Shown here piece by piece: positions 17,574 through 22,708 of a stretch of 43,142 bases of DNA. The stretch spans positions 1 through 43,142 of the forward strand of contig JADGFA010000037.1 of assembly GCA_016744065.1 (NCBI GenBank). The letters are read 5' to 3'. The position numbers and the translations under genes are program-made. This DNA is from Gammaproteobacteria bacterium. Its GTDB lineage: Bacteria; Pseudomonadota; Gammaproteobacteria; SZUA-229. Under the pieces are notes generated by a model. It was not told where the DNA came from, ran no database searches, and was given only the letters and a program-made list of their open reading frames with translations. Position 1 is the stretch's first letter, and every line of letters starts with the position of its first letter.

Positions 17574-18007
17574 TTGTATGTTTTCCTTTTCAATTGTTAT
17601 TATCTTGTCCTGACAGGCTTGTTGGCTAAAATTATTTAAGAGAAGCCAGGATCGGCATCTGAAACGTAAAGTATGTCGTCGATCATGAGCTAAATGACGG
17701 AGTTATTTACACATAAAGCATTTATACTATATTTTTTATTCATCATGCACATAGTGCGCCAGAAAACGAGCTAATAGATTGAGTGTGTTTTAACAGGACT
17801 TGTCTGAACATGTTTATTTGGGCTGGTGCGTTACGTGCTATAGATTGAGCTTATTTTTGATACAAATATTTACAGCTGATGACTATTTCTGGCTAGAAGC
17901 AACCATTGTTTTTTACACAGAACGACCAAAATAAGTGACGGAGCGTTTTTGCGGAGTCCACTTTATCGGGGGAAGATCAATACACGGCTTCAGCGCCTTG
18001 TTATGTT
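17574..18007. other. Intergenic region at the left edge of the cassette array
   Basis: No gene is supported in these 434 bases. The right part (about 17925-18005) carries half an attC site next to sequence that does not look like attC. The left part holds the promoter region of the CTERM gene. Confidence 0.4.
17940..18005 (-). other. Truncated attC site (5' half only)
   Basis: Two bases after the stop of the 100-residue cassette gene, the minus strand reads CATAACAAGGCGCTGAAGCC, a typical attC 5' end (R'' box plus L''). The matching 3' half ending in GTTRRRY is not found. Instead the sequence runs into GATAAAGTGGACTCCGC, which looks like the edge of another element. The array was probably cut here. 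Confidence 0.5.
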
Positions 18008-18310
18008 TTAGTCGAATTCCCATAATTCTTGTACAGTTAAGTTAGTAAATTTTCCATCTTTGTGCTTAAAGCCGTGCGAAAAACACTTGTAACTACCAAA
18101 TAGCATTTTTTTAGTTATTTCTACTACAACATTTATACTACCATCAGGGTCTTCTTCACTCCATGCGACTAAAGGATACTTTTTACCAAAAATATCATAC
18201 TCTCGCTTAAGTGCATTTTTTGATAGTTCTTTTAACTCAGATTCACTTTTTAACTTTAGTGATTCTCTCACTCTGATTAATTCTGAGTCGATTAAGTCTA
18301 TTGTTTCCAT
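18008..18310 (-). CDS. Orphan integron-cassette protein, 100 residues
   Basis: I do not recognise this protein. It is a soluble, charged, 100-residue chain with a helical, Glu/Lys-rich first third (RVRESLKLKSESELKELSKNALKR) and a beta-rich remainder (YPLVAWSEEDPDGSINVVVEITK). It ends in TVQELWEFD. Its stop is 2 bases before an attC 5' box, and its ATG lies 14 bases inside the preceding attC's exit point (GTTATG, 18330-18325). It therefore fills one cassette exactly. The ribosome-binding site (AGAAGAAAA) is weak. Small single-domain proteins of this kind are common in cassettes, often with defence, toxin or stress roles, but nothing here proves one. Confidence 0.75.
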   Translation of the reverse strand: METIDLIDSELIRVRESLKLKSESELKELSKNALKREYDIFGKKYPLVAWSEEDPDGSINVVVEITKKMLFGSYKCFSHGFKHKDGKFTNLTVQELWEFD

Positions 18311-18324
18311 TTTCTTCTTTTAAA

Positions 18325-18414
18325 CATAACGCCTTGCTAAGCGAAAAATAATGGTTGGCTATAATCGCGGAGCGATGGCCAACCATTATTTTTCCGTTTG
18401 AGCAACTTGTTATA
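18325..18414 (-). other. attC recombination site
   Basis: This 90-bp site starts on the minus strand with TATAACAAGTTGCTCAAACGG and ends with CGCTTAGCAAGGCGTTATG. The inner arms AAAAATAATGGTTGGC and GCCAACCATTATTTTT pair perfectly around an 18-base loop that itself contains CGCTCCGCG. The boxes R'' (TATAAC), L'' (GTTGCTCAA), L' (TTAGCAAGGC) and R' (GTTATG) have the order and spacing of attC. It ends the KTSC cassette and begins the cassette of the 100-residue protein. Confidence 0.92.
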
Positions 18415-18427
18415 AGTTTGATTGCTA

Positions 18428-18593
18428 CTAACAATCATATTTATCTTTAATAAAACGATGATAATGCTGGCCAATAGAAATTGCATTAACAAAATTTTGA
18501 AACACATTTTCTGAAACTCTGCAATAAGTATAAAAGGGGTCACTATCCTCAAAATCTATATACATTCTACTTGTTGCTAAATGAAAGTTAATC
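18428..18593 (-). pseudogene. KTSC-domain cassette gene, 5' end removed by the RAYT insertion
   Basis: The minus strand reads an open frame of about 55 residues (LATSRMYIDFEDSDPFYTY, then CRVSENVFQNFVNAISIG, ending in KDKYDC and TAG at 18430-18428). The pattern 'Y-x-Y-x-x-V-x-x-x-V-[FY]-x-x-[FL]-x-x-A-x-S-x-G' with a late 'I-x-x-x-Y' is that of the KTSC domain, found in lysyl-tRNA synthetases and small stand-alone proteins. The frame runs into the left end of the RAYT element at 18594 with no credible start codon. The stop is 13 bases before the next attC. The missing first residues may have begun just after the attC at 19902, now 1.3 kb away. Confidence 0.65.
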
Positions 18594-19875
18594 AGACACC
18601 CATTCTAATATTTGACAACTACAATAGGCAAGCGTAACGTCAAATCCATCTTAAAACGTCTACCCCGTTGTACATACTGGGAGCTAACCATGCCAAAACC
18701 CCGCTATGCTCAAGTGTCTTTAGAAGCGACCCCTTATTATCACTGCGTATCTCGTTGTGTCCGCCGTGCTTATTTATGTGGTATTGATCCCAATACAGGC
18801 GAAGACTACGAATACCGACGCCAGTTAATCGAGAATAAAATACTTGAGCTAAGCGACATATTTGCACTGGATATCTGTGCCTATAGTGTGATGTCTAATC
18901 ACTACCACCTGGTACTGCACATTAACAGGGATAAAGCCCTTAGCTGGTCATTTGATGAAATAATTGAGCAATGGCATAAGTGTTACAAAGGCACCTTCCT
19001 TTCACAATGCTACCTTAAAAATGAAACACTGCTTAAATCCCAGATGAAGGTATTAAAAGACACCGTTACTCAATGGCGAAAACAGTTAATGGATTTAAGT
19101 CGCTTTATGGGTGTGTTAAATGAGCATATCGCCAGAGGTGCAAACAAAACGGATAACTGTACGGGTCGTTTCTGGGAGGGCCGCTTTAAATCACAGGCCC
19201 TGTTAGATGAAGCAGCCGTATTAACTTGTATGGCTTATGTTGATTTAAATCCCATACGATCTGTTATGGCAAAAACACCTGAAGCCTCTGATTACACCTC
19301 AATCAAACAACGCATTCAACAGCTAAAAACAAAACATAAAAACCAGCACCCGGCATCAAAGCTGTTTAATTTTGCAGGCAATACACGCGAGAATATGTCT
19401 CAAGGGCTACCTTTTTCATTAAAGGACTATATAAAGCTGGTAGATCAAACCGGACGTATAATACGTGATGATAAACGAGGCTTTATAAACCAAAACACCC
19501 CGCCCATTTTAAAACGATTAAATATTGAACCGGAAAACTGGTTATATTTGACTCAACACTTTGAGAGTAGATTAAAAGGGTTAGTGGGCTCGGTTAATAA
19601 GTTAAAACAGGTGTGTTTAAAACTGGGTTATAAAAGAACACCCTGCTTAAGCAGCTGCCAGTCCTATTTCACTTAAGTAAAACAATAACATTTAAATGAA
19701 ATCTCCTTCAATCCATGATTGATTTTTCTGCTGGCTGAAAATCGAAAAACATTCTATTTATTCCGAAAAACAGTCATATAAATCAATCACCCTTAATTTT
19801 TAATTAAAAAACATTCAGATAACTTATCAAGAACCCGAGCATTTAGCTTTTCTGATTTTATTTAGGTGGGTGTCT
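18594..19875 (+). mobile_element. RAYT (REP-associated tyrosine transposase) insertion element
   Basis: The left end AGACACCCA (18594-18602) and the right end TGGGTGTCT (19867-19875) form a perfect 9-bp inverted repeat. The next bases are also similar (TTCTAAT versus CCTAAAT inward). One transposase gene lies between them. The element separates attC 19902-19989 from the remains of the cassette gene that should follow it. I see no clear target-site duplication, as expected for HUH-type single-strand transposition. Confidence 0.7.
18690..19676 (+). CDS. REP-associated tyrosine (Y1/HUH) transposase
   Basis: I take the ATG at 18690 (MPKPRYAQVSLEATPYYHC...), 328 residues, with GGGAG 9-13 bases upstream. 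The frame can be opened 78 bases further left, but that part is unlike the family. The protein has the HUH-type metal motif as NHYHLVLH and the usual RAYT opening 'YYHCVSRCVRRAYLCG'. It also has GRFWEGRFKSQAL and the conserved YVDLNPIRSVMA near residue 215. It would cut and join single-stranded DNA through a tyrosine. It appears complete, so the element may still be active. It points opposite to all cassettes. Confidence 0.9.
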   Translation: MPKPRYAQVSLEATPYYHCVSRCVRRAYLCGIDPNTGEDYEYRRQLIENKILELSDIFALDICAYSVMSNHYHLVLHINRDKALSWSFDEIIEQWHKCYKGTFLSQCYLKNETLLKSQMKVLKDTVTQWRKQLMDLSRFMGVLNEHIARGANKTDNCTGRFWEGRFKSQALLDEAAVLTCMAYVDLNPIRSVMAKTPEASDYTSIKQRIQQLKTKHKNQHPASKLFNFAGNTRENMSQGLPFSLKDYIKLVDQTGRIIRDDKRGFINQNTPPILKRLNIEPENWLYLTQHFESRLKGLVGSVNKLKQVCLKLGYKRTPCLSSCQSYFT

Positions 19876-19901
19876 TATTTATTTTTCTTTATTATTTTAC
19901 G
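19677..19901. other. Right arm of the RAYT element and spacer to attC
   Basis: This AT-rich DNA has no supported gene. The terminal motif TGGGTGTCT is at 19867-19875. The following 26 bases before the attC at 19902 belong to the start of the interrupted KTSC cassette. Confidence 0.5.
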
Positions 19902-19989
19902 CATAACGTTTTAATAACCTGACGTTTTTTCTTTCGACCTGCATTTTAGACCGTAAGAAAAAATGGTCAACGTTAATTTAATTGTTATG
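19902..19989 (-). other. attC recombination site of the effector-immunity cassette
   Basis: This 88-bp site on the minus strand begins CATAACAATTAAATTAACG and ends TTATTAAAACGTTATG. The outer boxes are inverted relatives (CATAAC / GTTATG). The inner arms TGACCATTTTTTCTTACG and CGAAAGAAAAAACGTCA pair with a few bulges, as attC arms do. It lies 4 bases after the stop codon of the preceding gene. Confidence 0.88.
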
Positions 19990-19993
19990 TCTT

Positions 19994-20497
19994 TTACTCA
20001 AATACTGGTGGAGATATATTGTTTTTAAACACACCAAGTATATCGCTTGAATCTGTAATTATTGTTCTAAATGGTTTTCCATTAATTACTTTCCACTCAG
20101 CAACAAAAGAACCTGCAGCATCAGAAAATATTCCACGAATAGTGCAGTTTTTATTGTCGTAACAGTGCGCATCAAAGTATTTTATTACATTTGGTACTTC
20201 AAGCGGTCTATTGCCCCAAGCATTATACATATACTTAGTTTCAAGGTTATATAGTTCATTATTTACATTGAATGTAATTTTACTAACATATGTTTTTGGT
20301 GTTCTAGTTGCTCCAAAAACTAAATTACCATTGGGTAGGTTATTAGTTGTAGTGCCTAATTTAATATTTTTCTCATGAAGTTCAATATTAATAGTTTTTG
20401 ATATTTTCAGGTTATGAATATTTTCATTATCAGCGCATGCTGATAATGGAAAAAATAGAAACCAGAATATCGGCCAAGTAAACTTTTGTTTTTTCAT
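19994..20497 (-). CDS. Exported partner of the DUF2778 protein, putative immunity lipoprotein
   Basis: I start at the ATG at 20497 (MKKQKFTWPIFWFLFFPLSAC...), 167 residues. An upstream in-frame ATG exists, but the downstream one begins a proper signal peptide. The start follows the stop of the DUF2778 gene by one base (TAACATG), so the two are translationally coupled. The signal ends in LSAC (Cys21), a plausible lipobox; cleavage by signal peptidase I is an alternative. The mature part is beta-rich, with YMYNAWGNRPLEVPN and a Cys pair in AHCYDNKNC that could form a disulfide in the periplasm. Periplasmic location plus strict coupling to a peptidoglycan-acting toxin candidate suggests it protects the producer. 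That is inference; I know no named family for it. Confidence 0.78.
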   Translation of the reverse strand: MKKQKFTWPIFWFLFFPLSACADNENIHNLKISKTINIELHEKNIKLGTTTNNLPNGNLVFGATRTPKTYVSKITFNVNNELYNLETKYMYNAWGNRPLEVPNVIKYFDAHCYDNKNCTIRGIFSDAAGSFVAEWKVINGKPFRTIITDSSDILGVFKNNISPPVFE

Positions 20498-20498
20498 G

Positions 20499-20861
20499 TT
20501 ATTGAACCACTTTGAGTAGTTTATCACCACTCTTAGCTATTTTCTCTCGTATAAGCCTAGGCATTATAATACAGCCTTCTGAAGCTTTACCTGGATTTTT
20601 AATGCTATCTCCATGTATTAGAAACTCAGACCTACCTAAAGCCTTATGGCCTTTTGGTGTTAAATCAAGAACATGTGGGCCTCGATTTGAGGTATTGCGA
20701 GGTCGACCAATTGTATATAAACCTTTCGGTATTGGACCTACAAAGGGTATTGACTCCATACTTGGATTGTTTTTCCCTCTGTCCTTACCTGCGTAGCCAG
20801 TGGCAAGTTTTAAACCATTATGTTTAAGTTCTCCTGTACTTTGAGAATATTCCCAAGACAT
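20499..20861 (-). CDS. DUF2778 / Tlde1-like L,D-transpeptidase-fold protein (putative type VI effector)
   Basis: I choose the ATG at 20861 (MSWEYSQSTGELKHNG...), 120 residues, because it has an AAGGAG ribosome-binding site at the right distance and matches the usual DUF2778 start. An upstream extension runs into the attC. Family features are the tandem 'TGYAGKDRGKNNPSM', 'VGPIPKGLYTIG' and the active-site pair His83 in FLIHGDS and Cys97 in ASEGCI. In Tlde1 effectors the same His/Cys layout catalyses L,D-carboxypeptidase or D-amino-acid exchange on peptidoglycan tetrapeptides after type VI delivery to a rival's periplasm. The protein has no signal peptide, as expected for a T6SS-delivered effector. 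No T6SS gene is in the window. It fills an integron cassette together with the next gene, and attC lies 25 bases upstream. Confidence 0.85.
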   Translation of the reverse strand: MSWEYSQSTGELKHNGLKLATGYAGKDRGKNNPSMESIPFVGPIPKGLYTIGRPRNTSNRGPHVLDLTPKGHKALGRSEFLIHGDSIKNPGKASEGCIIMPRLIREKIAKSGDKLLKVVQ

Positions 20862-20885
20862 AATTTTCTCCTTTTTAAATTTTTG

Positions 20886-20957
20886 ACATAACATGAAATA
20901 GACAGAAGCGAGGTAAAACTGGATATATAGACTTCTGTATATCACTTTTTAGTTATT
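20886..20957 (-). other. attC recombination site, near-identical sibling of 21945-22012
   Basis: On the minus strand the site begins AATAACTAAAAAGTGATATACAGAAG and ends CTTCTGTCTATTTCATGTTATG. The arms ACAGAAG / CTTCTGT and the outer AATAAC / GTTATG are inverted. About 55 bases are almost the same as the site at 21945-22012. It ends directly before the effector cassette. Confidence 0.78.
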
Positions 20958-21004
20958 ATTGATTTATGTATCATACACGCCTATCCTGATTGATGTTAAT
21001 GTTA

Positions 21005-21315
21005 AGACATGGATGCTAAATTATGGATGATTCTATTGCCCGTTTCTGGGATAAATATATCGAGATAACAAAGACTTACCATATAAAAAGCAGCGCTGCC
21101 CGCTGGTATGTTATGCGTGTTGAAGCGTATATCGAAGCGAATAAAGGCGTTCGATTAACCCATCATAATGCGGATGATATTAACCATTATCTTCATGAGA
21201 TAGGCAGAAAGGGATACTTAAAAGACTGGCAATATCGACAGGTTGCTCTTGCGCTAAAAATGTTATTTGTTGATTTATTACGTTCTGACTGGGCTCCAAT
21301 TTGAGATGGGTGTCT
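21005..21315 (+). mobile_element. Small insertion carrying a recombinase fragment, RAYT-type right end
   Basis: The right end TGGGTGTCT (21307-21315), followed by TGTTTAATT, repeats the right end of the RAYT element (TGGGTGTCT, then TATTTATTT). The left end is less clear: AGACATGGATGCTAA at 21005 resembles the RAYT left end AGACACCCATTCTAA with several changes. There is no transposase inside, so it would move only in trans, if at all. It interrupts the attC that should follow the toxin-antitoxin cassette. Confidence 0.45.
21023..21304 (+). pseudogene. N-terminal fragment of an integron-type tyrosine recombinase
   Basis: The 93 residues form a SAM-like core-binding domain only. FWDKYIEITKTYHIKSSAARWYVMRVEAYI and LKDWQYRQVALALKMLFVD match the extra N-terminal domain of the long 'integron integrase' proteins of gammaproteobacteria, which are normally followed by a second SAM-like domain and the Arg-His-Arg-Tyr catalytic domain. 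Here the frame stops at 21302-21304, immediately before a TGGGTGTCT end, so the catalytic part is gone. It cannot recombine DNA. It points opposite to the cassettes. Whether it was this array's own integrase cannot be told from the sequence. Confidence 0.65.
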
Positions 21316-21354
21316 TGTTTAATTGTTTTATTTAATTAGATCGTTTTGTTAGAC
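21316..21354 (-). other. Half attC site after the antitoxin gene
   Basis: GTCTAACAAAACG follows the antitoxin stop codon with no gap on the minus strand. It matches the attC 5' box RYYYAAC. The site then breaks off at the TGGGTGTCT end of the neighbouring insertion (21315). Confidence 0.6.
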
Positions 21355-21615
21355 TTATGCTGCTGATTCATGTTGAATATCCCAGCCAGGAAAAACTAAA
21401 ACTGCTGGGTGGCACTGTAGTGCTCTAGCAAATACTTTTGCTCTTTCTACACCTAGTTGCACTCTATCATTTTCAATTGCTGATATAGTTGATTGAGGGA
21501 TACCAGTTATTTCAGCTAGTTCATTTTGACTAAGTTCTTGAAACTCACGCAGTATTTTTACAGACTCACCAACGGTGACTTCAGTTTGTTTTTTTGCTTT
21601 TCTATAATTTTTCAT
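21355..21615 (-). CDS. Xre/HigA-type antitoxin
   Basis: I start at the ATG at 21615 (MKNYRKAKKQTEVTVGE..., 86 residues), which has AGGAG just upstream inside the toxin's last codons. The centre is a helix-turn-helix of the Xre type (LSQNELAEITGIPQSTISAIENDRVQLG). The C-terminus reads ALQCHPAVLVFPGWD. It should bind and neutralise the toxin encoded one base upstream and repress the shared promoter, probably through the palindrome at 21909-21918. Toxin-first order is typical of higBA-like modules. The stop abuts an attC 5' box. Confidence 0.9.
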   Translation of the reverse strand: MKNYRKAKKQTEVTVGESVKILREFQELSQNELAEITGIPQSTISAIENDRVQLGVERAKVFARALQCHPAVLVFPGWDIQHESAA

Positions 21616-21616
21616 A

Positions 21617-21898
21617 TTACTTTCTCCTGTAGTCATGAGGCGTGACTTTTACTACTTGAATAAGTATTTGTTCATTCTCTACTTTATATATGACTCTATA
21701 TTGAAGGTTTAAACGTGATGAGCGGTAGCCTTTCCATTCACCGCTTAAAGCCTCGTCATGTAAGCCTTTTAGTTTACGAAGACCTTGAGGCCCTGATAAA
21801 GTGACAATATCTTTCCATTTTTCATACTTTTTGAGCACATCTTGTGGTGCAGATGATAGCTGCTTTGAAACACGACGATGTTCATATACCAGCCACAT
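21617..21898 (-). CDS. RelE/HigB-family mRNA interferase toxin
   Basis: This 93-residue basic protein carries the RelE/ParE-fold pattern: YEHRRVSKQL at the start, a helix-rich centre (KKYEKWKDIVTLSGPQGLRKLKGLHDE), then LSGEWKGYRSSRLNLQYRVIYKV and the C-terminal VTPHDYRRK with the basic/aromatic catalytic residues. It would cut mRNA on the ribosome. It is followed after one base by its antitoxin gene. There is no ribosome-binding site, and the predicted transcription start lies only a few bases before the ATG, so translation may be leaderless and low. Such modules commonly stabilise cassette arrays. Confidence 0.9.
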   Translation of the reverse strand: MWLVYEHRRVSKQLSSAPQDVLKKYEKWKDIVTLSGPQGLRKLKGLHDEALSGEWKGYRSSRLNLQYRVIYKVENEQILIQVVKVTPHDYRRK

Positions 21899-21907
21899 AC
21901 TATAAAT

Positions 21908-21935
21908 AGTATATATACCATATTTGATATGTCAA
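21908..21935 (-). promoter_or_regulatory. Promoter and palindromic operator of the toxin-antitoxin cassette
   Basis: The minus strand has a perfect -35 TTGACA (21935-21930), a 16-base spacer and the -10 TATACT (21913-21908). A 10-bp palindrome GTATATATAC (21909-21918) overlaps the -10 and is the likely antitoxin binding site. The predicted start falls about 2-3 bases before the toxin ATG at 21898. Confidence 0.65.
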
Positions 21936-21944
21936 TATTTATAA

Positions 21945-22012
21945 GCCTAACATGAAATAGACAGAAGCGAAGTAAAACTGAATATATAGACTTCTATATG
22001 CCACTCCTTTAA
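21945..22012 (-). other. attC site at the entry of the array (3' half clear, 5' half degenerate)
   Basis: The minus strand ends in CTTCTGTCTATTTCATGTTAGGC, with a canonical R' box GTTAGGC (21951-21945). The central arms AGAAG / CTTCT are the same as in the site at 20886-20957. At the position of the 5' AAC box the sequence is altered (ACTT), so this site may be partly decayed or fused to the chromosomal flank. It opens the toxin-antitoxin cassette. Confidence 0.65.
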
Positions 22013-22040
22013 GTGTAAGTTTGCATCTTAAATAAAAAGT

Positions 22041-22535
22041 TTATAAACGGTAGATGACATTAAACTGCAAAGAGCCGACTTCATCACGTGCGACATATTC
22101 TAATCGCATATCCAGCTTCTCATTAGCAGCATAACTCACACCAGCCCCCAGCATTAAACCACTGTCATCACCCAGATCCAGACCCAGGCGAGCTAACCAG
22201 CCAAGCTGCCCTCTAATAGTCCCATCAGTAACATAAGTGACCCATACTCCATTACTATCTGCGCCCGAAAAACCATAATCCATATAGCCAAACTCAACGG
22301 AACTGTGCACACCTTTCATTAAATTAACCCTGCTCAGGTCATACGCACCAAAAAGCTGAAAGCCCAACTCATCATCAACTGGCCCACTAACTGAATTAAT
22401 AGAAAGGCCTGCACCAATGGAAAATTCACTTTTATCGAGTAAAGGCTTGCCTTCATCGGCAAAAACCGGTATTACCTGAGTGGCAGCAAGTAAAGCAACA
22501 GCTAAAACAACAAAAAACTTATTTATATTGTGCAT
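22041..22535 (-). CDS. Outer-membrane beta-barrel protein of unknown function
   Basis: I start at the ATG at 22535 (MHNINKFFVVLAVALLA...), 164 residues, with AAGGT about 7-11 bases before it. Upstream in-frame ATGs would put extra residues before the signal peptide. The signal is followed by DEGKPLLDKSEFSIGAGLSINSV. The mature chain alternates strands (SSVEFGYMDYGFSG, LGWLARLGLDLG, LDMRLEYVARDE) and ends FNVIYRL, like an eight-stranded OmpA/OmpW-sized barrel. Its end is 29 bases from the cassette array and it diverges from prc. No homologue can be named. Confidence 0.75.
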   Translation of the reverse strand: MHNINKFFVVLAVALLAATQVIPVFADEGKPLLDKSEFSIGAGLSINSVSGPVDDELGFQLFGAYDLSRVNLMKGVHSSVEFGYMDYGFSGADSNGVWVTYVTDGTIRGQLGWLARLGLDLGDDSGLMLGAGVSYAANEKLDMRLEYVARDEVGSLQFNVIYRL

Positions 22536-22708
22536 TATTGAGACCTTTTTCATTGAACTTATTGTAATTCTGAGGCATCTTAAACAGTACGTTAGCAACG
22601 ATCAAGGCGAACACTTATAGAGTTTGATATAATCGACATACTAAACGCTCTGTATTTAGACTACACTACGCTCTATAACATCCTACAACTACTAATTTAC
22701 TGATTTAT

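Larger units (their letters stand above)
17925..22020 (-). mobile_element. Integron gene-cassette cluster without integrase (CALIN), interrupted by two insertions
   Basis: Recombination sites of attC type lie at 18325-18414, 19902-19989, 20886-20957 and about 21945-22012. Half sites lie at 18000-18005 and 21348-21354. They all have the same orientation and alternate with short genes on the minus strand whose stop codons fall 0-13 bases before an attC 5' box. That is the defining geometry of integron cassettes. No full intI is present in the window; only a 93-residue N-terminal fragment of an integron-type recombinase survives inside the array. A RAYT element (18594-19875) and a ~310-bp insertion (about 21005-21315) break it. 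The flanking genes (CTERM protein, outer-membrane barrel) look chromosomal. Confidence 0.82.

Noticed and set aside
18243..18552. Two overlapping minus-strand frames of 63 and 71 codons through the attC at 18325-18414
   Set aside because: They read through the attC hairpin and overlap the KTSC fragment and the cassette gene in other frames; neither has a ribosome-binding site or a believable composition.
20862..20945. N-terminal extension of the DUF2778 protein
   Set aside because: The extended frame runs back into the attC site and has no ribosome-binding site; the ATG at 20861 has AAGGAG and matches the family's start.
21023..21304. Functional integron integrase
   Set aside because: Only the N-terminal SAM-like domain is present; the catalytic Arg, His and Tyr boxes are missing.
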